Source: Brucepastera parasyntrophica
GTDB lineage: Bacteria > Spirochaetota > Spirochaetia > Treponematales > Treponemataceae
Reading direction: 5' to 3'
DNA: 64,000 nt
Assembly: GCF_022376835.1 (NCBI RefSeq)
Contig: NZ_CP084606.1
Span: 738,501-802,500, forward strand
The translations under genes were made by a program, and so were the position numbers. The notes beneath the pieces were generated by a model that worked only from the letters and a program-made list of their open reading frames with translations, had not been told where the DNA came from and ran no database searches. Position 1 is the stretch's first letter. Each line of letters starts with the position of its first letter. Below, in pieces: positions 8,636-15,740 of the stretch.

Positions 8636-9379
8636 ATGTGTTTTAAAAAAAGAAAAACAGCATATATCGTTTTTTCTGTAGTTTGTATTTTTATTGTATC
8701 ACTATCATCCTGTTCTGTTTCGAAAAAAACAATCAGAAACACGACATATCAATATTCCCTGAAAATTCCCAGAACCTGGGATGAGGTACCAAAAAGTGAA
8801 ATTGAGGAAATTGACCTGGGATTTATGACGGATGAACTGACCGGCGGCGCTGATTCTTCAGAGGAAGAGTTTATCGCGGAATATTATTACCGTGACAGGG
8901 AAAACCCCGGAAATGTTCTGCGGATCGGAATTATGGCGTTACCTGATGAATTAAAAAAAATGTCTATACGCAGGATGCTGCCTCCCGCAGAGACATTTGA
9001 TGAAACAATGGGATTTGACAAGATCCATGGAAAAGAATTTTTTATTATGTTTCATGATTATTATTACGGTATAATGCTGTATGCTGTCTGTGTTCATCAG
9101 GGAAATATGTACGCCTTTCTCTTATCGGCTGATTCCGATCTGGAGAACGCGGCAAAGATATTCAAAACCATAAAGGTAAAAACACCGGGATTTTTCAGAG
9201 GCTTTGGTGATGGACTGAAAAGTCCGTTCATGCTTGTATATTCCCTGTTCGCAAAAGATGATGTAATTATTTATGCGTATCCGAATAAAAAGGGACTGTA
9301 TATAACAGGTTTCATTCTCGGAATACTTTTGCTGCTTGTGGTTATCCTTTCCCTGTTTCAGAAAAATGAAACTGAATAG
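8636..9379 (+). CDS. Hypothetical lipoprotein with C-terminal membrane anchor
   Basis: A 247-residue protein. ATG 8636 is preferred over the upstream in-frame 8618 because GGGAGG precedes it by 7 bp. A signal sequence ending SLSSC (about Cys26) is followed by a PsbP-like or DUF1795-like pattern (YQYSLKIPRTWDEVPKSE, a short peptide typical of that fold) and a C-terminal transmembrane helix (about 221-242). It ends immediately before the long inverted repeat 9381-9499. Confidence 0.65.
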   Translation: MCFKKRKTAYIVFSVVCIFIVSLSSCSVSKKTIRNTTYQYSLKIPRTWDEVPKSEIEEIDLGFMTDELTGGADSSEEEFIAEYYYRDRENPGNVLRIGIMALPDELKKMSIRRMLPPAETFDETMGFDKIHGKEFFIMFHDYYYGIMLYAVCVHQGNMYAFLLSADSDLENAAKIFKTIKVKTPGFFRGFGDGLKSPFMLVYSLFAKDDVIIYAYPNKKGLYITGFILGILLLLVVILSLFQKNETE

Positions 9380-9380
9380 C

Positions 9381-9499
9381 GCGGGATGGTATCCTGTTTG
9401 CGGATAAGAATCACGGCTGATGCGTTACCGGTTTCCGGAAAAGAATATTCTCTGTGCTGATGCACCGTGATTCGGATACGGAAACAGATACCATCCCGC
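9381..9499. repeat. Long imperfect inverted repeat between convergent genes
   Basis: The 36-nt arm 9381-9416 pairs with the 35-nt arm 9465-9499 (about 30 pairs, one bulge, a few mismatches), enclosing 48 nt that contain the small hairpin CCGG-TTT-CCGG. It begins just past the stop codon of the rightward lipoprotein gene and ends inside the non-coding side of the leftward operon end. No T tract and no target-site duplication is evident. It may be a bidirectional transcription barrier or a small non-autonomous element. Confidence 0.7.
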
Positions 9500-9517
9500 C
9501 TCCGAATCACTGATACC

Positions 9518-9679
9518 TTAATATCTGACACGGAAATCCTCATCTGTTTTCCTGCTTCCGCATCTGGGACAGCGGGGCAAAAACAGTGAAGGTTTCACGA
9601 AAAAAATATATCCGCATGATCCGCATTTCATAAGACGTTTCTGTTTCCATCCCGGTGGAATAAACCTGTGGTGTTTCAT
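9518..9679 (-). CDS. Small zinc-ribbon protein (53 aa)
   Basis: A short frame, MKHHRFIPPGWKQKRLMKCG... ending ...EDFRVRY, with two Cys pairs, C19-x2-C22 (CGSC) and C37-x2-C40 (CPRC), as in zinc ribbons. Its ATG overlaps the stop of the preceding gene (ATGA), indicating translational coupling at the end of the leftward operon. Likely a nucleic-acid-binding or adaptor peptide; the precise role is unknown. Confidence 0.7.
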   Translation of the reverse strand: MKHHRFIPPGWKQKRLMKCGSCGYIFFVKPSLFLPRCPRCGSRKTDEDFRVRY

Positions 9680-10092
9680 ATCCTGATTACCTCACTTATT
9701 TCGCTCATACGTCCGCGGAACTCATCGATTCCGGCTCCGGGATTGTCCCGATAGATTTCCATAATGGTTTCGAGTATCATGCTCACGGCTTGCGTGTTCT
9801 GCTCCTGAAGGGCCGTATCGACAAGCCGGAAATACTCTTCAAACAATATCCTGCGCTCGCCAAAACGGTGCCTGAGATACAAAAGCATGGCTTCGCGTTC
9901 AGTTCTTATAACCGAAAGCGCTGCTATGCGTTTGCGTTCAATATCCCGGCGTTTTGATTTTTCCTGTTCAAGGGTACGCATGTATTCGCTCAGGGCATGT
10001 ATGACCGCTCCCGCGGTATTAGCGGCTGCCTGTTCAGGGAACCGTCTGACATCCGGATATTCAGGATATTCTTCATCGTCTTCATAGATCAT
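9676..10092 (-). CDS. Hypothetical helical protein
   Basis: A 138-residue protein with an acidic, Tyr/Pro-rich start (MIYEDDEEYPEYPDVRRFPE) and a long Arg/Glu-rich helical region (about 35-110) that looks like a coiled coil. It overlaps the 3' end of the upstream gene by 11 bp and the zinc-ribbon gene by 4 bp, so the three are translated as one unit. No family recognised. Confidence 0.65.
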   Translation of the reverse strand: MIYEDDEEYPEYPDVRRFPEQAAANTAGAVIHALSEYMRTLEQEKSKRRDIERKRIAALSVIRTEREAMLLYLRHRFGERRILFEEYFRLVDTALQEQNTQAVSMILETIMEIYRDNPGAGIDEFRGRMSEISEVIRI

Positions 10093-10984
10093 CGGCGGTA
10101 TACTCCCTGTGTATTTTCCTGAACAGCACTCCGCTCCCTTTTGTCAGGGTACCATTTCCGCTTACGATATCGACTTCAATAACACTCTTCAGAGCCCGGA
10201 GAAGAAGGACTGTCATATTGATATGACCGCTTACTGATTCAGTGATTTCAAAGCCGGACACATTGTCAAGAAAGCACAGCTGGGTACGTATTTTTCCGGA
10301 AAGGGCTGAAATGAGCTGTTCACCTTCCCTGACGCGGGCGCTGACAGCCCGCAGTTGAGCAAGATAGGCCTGTAACTTTTCCCGTCTGATCTCAATCTTC
10401 GCTGCATTCCTGAGGGCGGCTGTTTTTATTCCCGCAGCTTTTGCTCCAAAGAATAATCCTGTTATGGCAGGGAATACCGTAGAAAGAGGATTGAGGCCAA
10501 ATGCCCCCGCCGCAATAAGAGATGGAAGACGTTTTCCATATACACTCCTACACTGTACAACCTGCGCGATTCCCAGAGAAAGGCCCTCAAGTATATCGCC
10601 CGCTTTGATACAGGCCCTTTCGAGGGAATCGAGTTCCGGAGCAATACTGTATACGCCGATTGTTTCAGTGTTCCTGAAGGGAGTCAGTTCGGTACCGCGG
10701 AATCGGGAAAGAGATTCCACAGCTTCCCTGATAATACCGGAATAGATTTCCAGTTTCAGTCTGCCGAACTGTTCAAGCCGTTTCTGTATCCTCCTGGCGT
10801 ATCGTCTAATACGCCGGAGTTCCAGAAGATATGAGTCCCGCGCCGCGTTCTGGATTTCAGCGCTTTTTCTGCAATCCGCGATTCCCCTTATCCCCGCACC
10901 GATACCTATGATGCCGACGCCAGTACCCAGTATCTCTCCCAATGAGACCGCCGCGGTGATTGCGGCAGGTAAAAAAATCAACAT
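10082..10984 (-). CDS. Hypothetical membrane-associated protein
   Basis: A 300-residue protein. Residues 1-33 are hydrophobic and Gly-rich (LPAAITAAVSLGEILGTGVG), followed by Arg-rich helices (about 50-90), a second hydrophobic Gly/Ala stretch (about 155-190) and a helical region (about 195-245). The pattern suggests a membrane-inserting or pore-like helical protein, but no family is recognised. It is the first gene of a three-gene leftward unit that begins downstream of the terminator 11074-11105. Confidence 0.65.
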   Translation of the reverse strand: MLIFLPAAITAAVSLGEILGTGVGIIGIGAGIRGIADCRKSAEIQNAARDSYLLELRRIRRYARRIQKRLEQFGRLKLEIYSGIIREAVESLSRFRGTELTPFRNTETIGVYSIAPELDSLERACIKAGDILEGLSLGIAQVVQCRSVYGKRLPSLIAAGAFGLNPLSTVFPAITGLFFGAKAAGIKTAALRNAAKIEIRREKLQAYLAQLRAVSARVREGEQLISALSGKIRTQLCFLDNVSGFEITESVSGHINMTVLLLRALKSVIEVDIVSGNGTLTKGSGVLFRKIHREYTADDL

Positions 10985-11073
10985 TGATATACTCCTATAA
11001 ATTTATCCGTTAACCGGACGCAGAACGAGTTGAGAAGCAACTCAATTCCGCAACTCCTTTGATATGAAAAAAT

Positions 11074-11105
11074 AAAAAGCCGCTTCCCGGAGGAAACGGC
11101 TTTTT
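11074..11105 (-). terminator. Terminator between leftward transcription units
   Basis: AAAAAGCCG (11074-11082) pairs with CGGCTTTTT (11097-11105). Read leftward the stem ends in TTTTTATTTTTT. It separates the recombination operon ending at 11196 from the unit beginning at 10984. Confidence 0.85.
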
Positions 11106-11195
11106 CTGAATCTGAAACGGTGCGGAAACGCTGATCAAGTTATCGGACTGTAATGAGCTCAGCCTGTGTATTTCAGGTAATTCCAAATACAGACG

Positions 11196-11507
11196 TTACC
11201 CATCTTTGGTAAATATTCTGAAACAGCTCAGGCAGATATATTTCCGTCCCGCCTTTTCCGTTATATCCGACAATCCCGCGCAGGCGAGACCCGCGAGGAT
11301 TCCAGAAATAATTCCGCCCGTGACTGGCCCCGAGGCTTCTCCTTTTTCTTTACGCTGCTCATCAATCAGCACCCACGCGATAAGAGCGCCGCCGATGGCG
11401 CCGCCCAATCCCGCGAGAATGACCGCATGAGCTGAAAGCCTGATGATGTTTTTTGAAAGGCAGTAAGGACAGCAATACCCTTCCCTGTCATGGTCAATCA
11501 GAATCAT
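11196..11507 (-). CDS. Small membrane protein with split zinc-ribbon motif
   Basis: A 103-residue protein. CPYC (about 13-16) near the N-terminus and CLSC (about 93-96) near the C-terminus flank two hydrophobic Gly/Ala-rich helices (about 27-48 and 63-80). The two Cys pairs could form one zinc site on the same membrane face. The start overlaps the preceding DUF6573 gene by 4 bp, so it is part of that operon. Function unknown. Confidence 0.65.
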   Translation of the reverse strand: MILIDHDREGYCCPYCLSKNIIRLSAHAVILAGLGGAIGGALIAWVLIDEQRKEKGEASGPVTGGIISGILAGLACAGLSDITEKAGRKYICLSCFRIFTKDG

Positions 11508-11914
11508 GCCGCGTCTCCGTCGGTGTCCTTTGCCGCAAGCAGGGTCATCACAGTCCTGCCGTCATCTCCGGGATGAATAAGGGCCGTAACCAGAATAAAC
11601 TCTTCGGTCACCAGAGGCCCCCGGAGAACCATAAAAGGAACGGCATAGCTTTCTTCGGTATTCCGTCCGGGAGAAGTCTCCGGTACAATATGGGCGTTCA
11701 CCAGCTTCAGGAGATTGATGATCCTCTGCTTCAGGCTTATTCCCATGGATACCAGAAAATCCGGAGGGGTCAGTTTCTGCGCGAGTTCGGCTGTCAGAGC
11801 CACGGGAATATCAATCCCCTCGGTTTCAGCTTCCCCGCTGATATCAACCAGAAGACCACCCCGTATCGCTGTTCCTCGTGAATAGGGATATCCGTTTTCA
11901 TCAGGCGGCGTCAT
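11504..11914 (-). CDS. DUF6573 family protein (second copy)
   Basis: A 136-residue protein of the DUF6573 type (YSRGTAIRGGLLVDIS, IDIPVALTAELAQKL, PFMVLRGP). ATG 11914 is chosen because AGGAGG lies 7 bp upstream, inside the preceding Gam gene, which it overlaps by 14 bp. The family is common on plasmids and integrative elements next to recombination genes; its role is unknown. It is a diverged paralogue of 13957-14349 in the same operon. Confidence 0.75.
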   Translation of the reverse strand: MTPPDENGYPYSRGTAIRGGLLVDISGEAETEGIDIPVALTAELAQKLTPPDFLVSMGISLKQRIINLLKLVNAHIVPETSPGRNTEESYAVPFMVLRGPLVTEEFILVTALIHPGDDGRTVMTLLAAKDTDGDAA

Positions 11915-12479
11915 GGGCGGCCTCCTGTTTTGCGGCGCCTTTTTCCGCTGTGATGTAGAGTTCTTCCTCTCCCTCAACGAGGCTTACGCCGGGAATGGAA
12001 ACTCCGGACTGAAGGGCCTTTTTCAGCTCCGAACGGAGAAGCTGTTTTTTCACTTCCACAGCGTTCTTCAGGTTTTTCCCGCAGTATTTCAGGGCCGACT
12101 GTTCGTCTGTTATCTTTGCGGTATCGGGAAGTTTTCTCATAGACACTGAAGCGCTGAAGAGTTTCAGGGTTTTTCCTTTCCGCTGTTCGGCGATTGCTTT
12201 GACCGCGTAGGGTCTCAGCAGTGTACGGAACCAGATGATGCTTTCGGTGTCCTCCCTCACGGTTTCCGCGAGCCAGCGGTCAATGCGGGCATGGTACGCC
12301 TCGGCAAGCTGTTTCTGTTTTTGAATCCGCTGTTCAGCCTGCAATATCTTCCGGGCTGTCCAGGCGGCCTTGTCCTCAGAGTCAACATGAAATCCTGTTT
12401 CCGGGGAAACGGAGCTTTCCCTGATATTAAAAAGTATTTGTTCCAGAGAATCGATAGTATGCTGTTCCTGCTGTATCAT
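11901..12479 (-). CDS. Host-nuclease inhibitor Gam-like protein
   Basis: A 192-residue protein. The N-terminal half is a long coiled coil (about 35-90) and the C-terminal half carries the Mu-Gam/Gam-like pattern KTLKLFSASVSMRK, then ITDEQSALKYC, KKALQSGVSIPGVSLVEGEEELYI. Gam proteins bind double-stranded DNA ends and protect them from RecBCD/AddAB-type nucleases. It lies just behind the Bet/RecT annealing protein, forming a phage-style recombination pair. Confidence 0.8.
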   Translation of the reverse strand: MIQQEQHTIDSLEQILFNIRESSVSPETGFHVDSEDKAAWTARKILQAEQRIQKQKQLAEAYHARIDRWLAETVREDTESIIWFRTLLRPYAVKAIAEQRKGKTLKLFSASVSMRKLPDTAKITDEQSALKYCGKNLKNAVEVKKQLLRSELKKALQSGVSIPGVSLVEGEEELYITAEKGAAKQEAAHDAA

Positions 12480-12488
12480 AAACGCACC

Positions 12489-13361
12489 TCAGTATATTGG
12501 TATTTCCTGCGGAACCGCAGGTTTTGAATAGGATGAAGGAACGCGGGGCTGTTTTGTCTGAGTCCGCTGTTTCCGTCCTTTCTCTTTTTCAGCATCTCCG
12601 CCCGACGCGATACACTCCCTCACATGTTTCAGAAGTCCCCTGAGCTGAGGTTCCGTCTTCTCCATTCTGAGCTGGTTTTCAATCCATTCAAGATGCTGGG
12701 GAGAAAGGATGTCCCTGTTTTCCATCGCGAGGGAATGAATGGCACCGACCAGAGGGCCAGCGGAAAAGCCGGTATCCGTTTCACGGGCTTTTCCTGCCGC
12801 GGGCTTTTGCCCGGGTTCCGCCAGAGGCATTTCCCTGATGGGAAGCTCCGCGCTGTCATAGGGGATGCCTCCGATTTCATTTGAGAAGCAGAGCCTGAAT
12901 CCCTGACTGATAGCAACCTTCTTCAGCTGAAATTTGGGCATGCGTTCCCAGAATCCGTTGACTTTCCCGGAACTGTCATGTTGTACCGCCTCATTCCAGT
13001 ATACTTCATGGATAAACGGGCGGCTCCAGTCCTTGCGCTGTATCTCGACAACAGCCCTCAGGGTTTCACCGGAGCCCTCAACACACGCTTTCCAGCCGTC
13101 AAGTAATCCTGTCCGCTCGGCCTTCTTGATGTACACTTCATATCCGGTGATGAGTTTCATCCTCCGCTGTCCGTCTTCAAACAGAACCCTGGCATGAAGT
13201 TCCCGTTTGAATGGATTGAGCTGGTAGGTAACCGCCGTGGCGATAAACCGTTCCTTTTCCGCCTCCGTCAGAGGAAGTTCCTCCGGCGAAACGGAAAGAT
13301 AGTGTTCAGCCAGTTCCCGGCTGATAACGGCGGGTACTGTTTCTTCACTGGCATTCTGCAT
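12489..13361 (-). CDS. bet: Bet/RecT-family single-strand annealing protein
   Basis: A 290-residue phage recombination protein. ATG 13361 follows AAGGAGG by 6 bp, better than the in-frame ATG at 13394. Family signatures are ATAVTYQLNPFKRELHARV, LITGYEVYIKKAERTGLLDGW and FWERMPKFQLKKVAISQGFRLCF, as in Redbeta/Bet proteins that anneal single strands for recombination. No exonuclease partner is present beside it; Gam follows 9 bp downstream. The C-terminal Lys/Arg-rich tail after about residue 240 is less conserved. Confidence 0.92.
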   Translation of the reverse strand: MQNASEETVPAVISRELAEHYLSVSPEELPLTEAEKERFIATAVTYQLNPFKRELHARVLFEDGQRRMKLITGYEVYIKKAERTGLLDGWKACVEGSGETLRAVVEIQRKDWSRPFIHEVYWNEAVQHDSSGKVNGFWERMPKFQLKKVAISQGFRLCFSNEIGGIPYDSAELPIREMPLAEPGQKPAAGKARETDTGFSAGPLVGAIHSLAMENRDILSPQHLEWIENQLRMEKTEPQLRGLLKHVRECIASGGDAEKEKGRKQRTQTKQPRVPSSYSKPAVPQEIPIY

Positions 13362-13545
13362 TTGATGCCTCCTTGTAATGAGTTGTATCCTCATCTTCCG
13401 ATGGGATGTGTGTTTTTTTCTGAGGCTGTCCGAAAAGTTTGAAAACTTCTTCGGACAGTTTCCTTGATGTGGAATTTTTGCACCGTTTCAAAGAAACGGG
13501 AGAAAATTCAAGACATGTTTCATAAGTAACCAACTTATGGAACAT
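13345..13545 (-). CDS. Possible small protein between radC and bet
   Basis: A 66-residue frame that overlaps the end of radC by 11 bp and the start of bet by 17 bp, which fits an operon gene. Against this, a near-perfect hairpin (13426-13458) lies inside it, and the sequence (Ser/Lys-rich) matches no family. It may instead be an untranslated structured spacer that controls bet. Confidence 0.35.
   Translation of the reverse strand: MFHKLVTYETCLEFSPVSLKRCKNSTSRKLSEEVFKLFGQPQKKTHIPSEDEDTTHYKEASNAECQ
13426..13458 (-). promoter_or_regulatory. Hairpin in the radC-bet spacer
   Basis: CTGTCCGAA plus AAGTTT (13426-13440) pairs with AAACTT and TTCGGACAG (13443-13448, 13450-13458), giving 15 base pairs with one bulged C and a 2-nt loop. 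There is no T tract in either direction, so processing or mRNA stability control is more likely than termination. Confidence 0.5.
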
Positions 13546-13957
13546 GTCCTTTTTCCCTGAGACTCACAAAATCCTTTTTGCCGAAAATAATGTGATCAAG
13601 GACCGGAATACCGATAAGCTCTCCCGCTTCCATAAGCCTGACGGTTACGGCAAGGTCTTCAGGGGACGGTTCAAGCTGTCCCGAAGGATGGTTATGGGCA
13701 AGGATGACGGCCGCTGATGAATCCCGTATTGCCCTGATAAAAACCTCACGGGGATGAATGATTGTCCGGTTGATGATTCCTATGGTGACAATGGAAACGG
13801 TGATGATTTCATGGGCGCCGTTCAGGGTGAGGACAATAAACTGTTCCTGCGGTGATTTCGCGTAACGGCGTACCGCAGCATACACATCGGCGGGAGCCGA
13901 TATCTGTACGGGATACAGGCTTTTCCTCTCCGAAACTATCTGGTACTGCATCTCCAT
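13535..13957 (-). CDS. radC: RadC-like JAB/MPN metallo-domain protein
   Basis: A 140-residue JAMM-domain protein with the catalytic motif HNHPSG (about 90-95) followed by S and D at the expected spacing (PSPEDLAV). It corresponds to the C-terminal MPN domain of RadC; the N-terminal helix-hairpin-helix part is missing, as in many mobile-element RadC proteins. Start ATG 13957 overlaps the stop of the upstream DUF6573 gene (TGATG) and has AGGAGG 5 bp upstream. Role in recombination is inferred from context. Confidence 0.92.
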   Translation of the reverse strand: MEMQYQIVSERKSLYPVQISAPADVYAAVRRYAKSPQEQFIVLTLNGAHEIITVSIVTIGIINRTIIHPREVFIRAIRDSSAAVILAHNHPSGQLEPSPEDLAVTVRLMEAGELIGIPVLDHIIFGKKDFVSLREKGHVP

Positions 13958-14349
13958 CAGTCCTCCTCTTCTCCCATGATGGTAACGACAGGTGAACCGT
14001 CATCGCCGCCGTCAATAACCGCTTTAAGTTTTACTTCCCTGTCCCCTATTTCACCTGATTCATTTTCCATGAGGAAGGCAACATCAAAGAGAAGCTGTGA
14101 TTTTCCTGAAGTGATTCTGATTGCATATTGCAAAAGAAAAAGCATATCGTGCAGCCGTCCCTCCACGGACTGGCCATACTCAGTTTCCGCCCGATTTGAA
14201 GGAACTATCAATCCGTGGTAAACCGAAGCGGTTACCGCGACTGGAAGAACAAATCCGCTTTCCTTTGCGGCTTCCGTGATATCAATGAGCACCCCGTCTT
14301 CAATCGCCTGTTTTCGTGAATAGGAATAGACTGTTTCCCAGTTATCCAT
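13957..14349 (-). CDS. DUF6573 family protein (first copy)
   Basis: A 130-residue protein with the family signature YSRKQAIEDGVLIDIT, ESGFVLPVAVTASVY and an acidic C-terminus. AGGAGG precedes ATG 14349. It heads the leftward recombination operon (DUF6573, RadC, Bet, Gam, DUF6573, small zinc-ribbon membrane protein). Function unknown; association with mobile-element recombination genes is the main clue. Confidence 0.78.
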   Translation of the reverse strand: MDNWETVYSYSRKQAIEDGVLIDITEAAKESGFVLPVAVTASVYHGLIVPSNRAETEYGQSVEGRLHDMLFLLQYAIRITSGKSQLLFDVAFLMENESGEIGDREVKLKAVIDGGDDGSPVVTIMGEEED

Positions 14350-14464
14350 ACATACCTCCTGTCTGATTTGGTTTTGTCAGAAGGATAATATCTGGGCAAA
14401 CAGAGGCTCTGTTACGTATCAGGGAAAATACATTTTTAAAAAATAAATTCGCGGGGACATTCCA

Positions 14465-15637
14465 ATGGCAGATACGCCACAGGAGTGTTACTATGAGACC
14501 GAGAAATGGCGAGTTCGGGATTTTTCCGAAAAAAATCCGCAAGGGATTATTTATTATTACTGGACCTATGATGAAAAGGGAAAACGGATTTTTCGTACTA
14601 CAGGAAAACGGGATTTTACCGAAGCGGTCAGATATTGCAGGACTTTGCAGAAAAAGGGACAGCTCTATATTTCTTCAGCCTTCAGGTTTGACATGTATAC
14701 AAAAGATTTTTTCGATTACGGCAGCTGTCCGTATATCCAAAGCAGACTGCTCAGAGGATATTCATATACTCAGGGCTGGGCACAACGACAGAGGAGTCTT
14801 CTGGTAAAAACCATTCAGCCTTTTTTCAGCACTACGGATATCAGGACGGTTTCATCCCGCTCAATCGATGAATTCATTCTGAAACTGAAAAAGGATGGGA
14901 CAGGTACAAAAACACTGAACCATATTCTGACTGTCCTGAAGGTTATCTTCGGTTACGCTGTGAGAAACGGGCTTATTGAAAGGAATCCGGCTGAAGGACT
15001 GAGGCCCTTTAATACCCGCACACGGGAAAAGGGAATATTCAGCAGGGAGGAACTGCGGAAGCTGTTCGGTACTCCTGAAAGTTCAGGTCTCTGGAAAAAC
15101 AGAACGCATCTGCTTATCAACTGTATCGCGGCCACAACGGGCATGAGACTCGGAGAGATCCTTGCCCTGAAATCTGAAGATATCACGGAAACGGGAATTA
15201 CAGTCTCTCATTCATGGAACCGTCTTGACGGATTGAAGGGAACAAAAACAGGCAGGACAAGGACAGTGCCGCTCAAACCGGAACTGCGCAAGGCGATAGA
15301 TACGTTCACCGCCGATAAATCTCCTGAAGGGTTCATCTTTTCAACCAACGGCGGCGCGACACCGATAAACCACAAAACAGTGTATGTTCATTTCTGGAGG
15401 GCTTTGGACAATATCGGTATCGGCAAAGCGGAACGGGAACGGCGAAATATCAGTTTCCATTCTTACCGGCACACCTTCAACACTCTTCTGCTTGAAGCCG
15501 GGCTTCCTCCTGAAACCGTGCGGCTGATGACCGGGCACTCTCCGCAGATGACAGCCCATTATTCGCATGTGCAGCTGGGGAATATGCCGGAGGTCACAGA
15601 GGTACAGGAGTTATCGTGTTCGCAGGTTTTTGTATGA
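14465..15637 (+). CDS. Second tyrosine recombinase
   Basis: A 390-residue integrase with a core-binding domain (about 100-180) and a catalytic domain showing Arg in TTGMRLGEIL, His-x-x-Arg in FHSYRHTFN, His in GHSPQMTAHYSH and the Tyr nucleophile in that last motif. The N-terminus is doubtful. ATG 14465 has a poor ribosome binding site, whereas ATG 14493 (other frame) follows CAGGAG and gives MRPRNGEFGIFPKK, a typical integrase start; one added A in the A7 run 14529-14535 would join it to NPQGIIYYYW. It is divergent from the recombination operon. No separate att sites for it were found. Confidence 0.9.
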   Translation: MADTPQECYYETEKWRVRDFSEKNPQGIIYYYWTYDEKGKRIFRTTGKRDFTEAVRYCRTLQKKGQLYISSAFRFDMYTKDFFDYGSCPYIQSRLLRGYSYTQGWAQRQRSLLVKTIQPFFSTTDIRTVSSRSIDEFILKLKKDGTGTKTLNHILTVLKVIFGYAVRNGLIERNPAEGLRPFNTRTREKGIFSREELRKLFGTPESSGLWKNRTHLLINCIAATTGMRLGEILALKSEDITETGITVSHSWNRLDGLKGTKTGRTRTVPLKPELRKAIDTFTADKSPEGFIFSTNGGATPINHKTVYVHFWRALDNIGIGKAERERRNISFHSYRHTFNTLLLEAGLPPETVRLMTGHSPQMTAHYSHVQLGNMPEVTEVQELSCSQVFV

Positions 15638-15740
15638 CAGTGTGAATACTCAAAGATTTCATCAAAAAGAAAATTTGGGTATTCCGTTTCCGACTGCCGG
15701 TTTCAGGGAAGGAATATGATTCTGAAGTCATGGAAAGCAA

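Noticed and set aside
9381..9499. Retron msr-msd or integron attC in the long hairpin
   Set aside because: No reverse transcriptase or integron integrase is nearby, and the attC boxes RYYYAAC/GTTRRRY are not present.
14350..15740. Third copy of the 17-bp att core by the second recombinase (tandem islands)
   Set aside because: I read the flanks of 14465-15637 and found no CTGTTAACCACTGGGTC copy; the two-copy single-island model is simpler.
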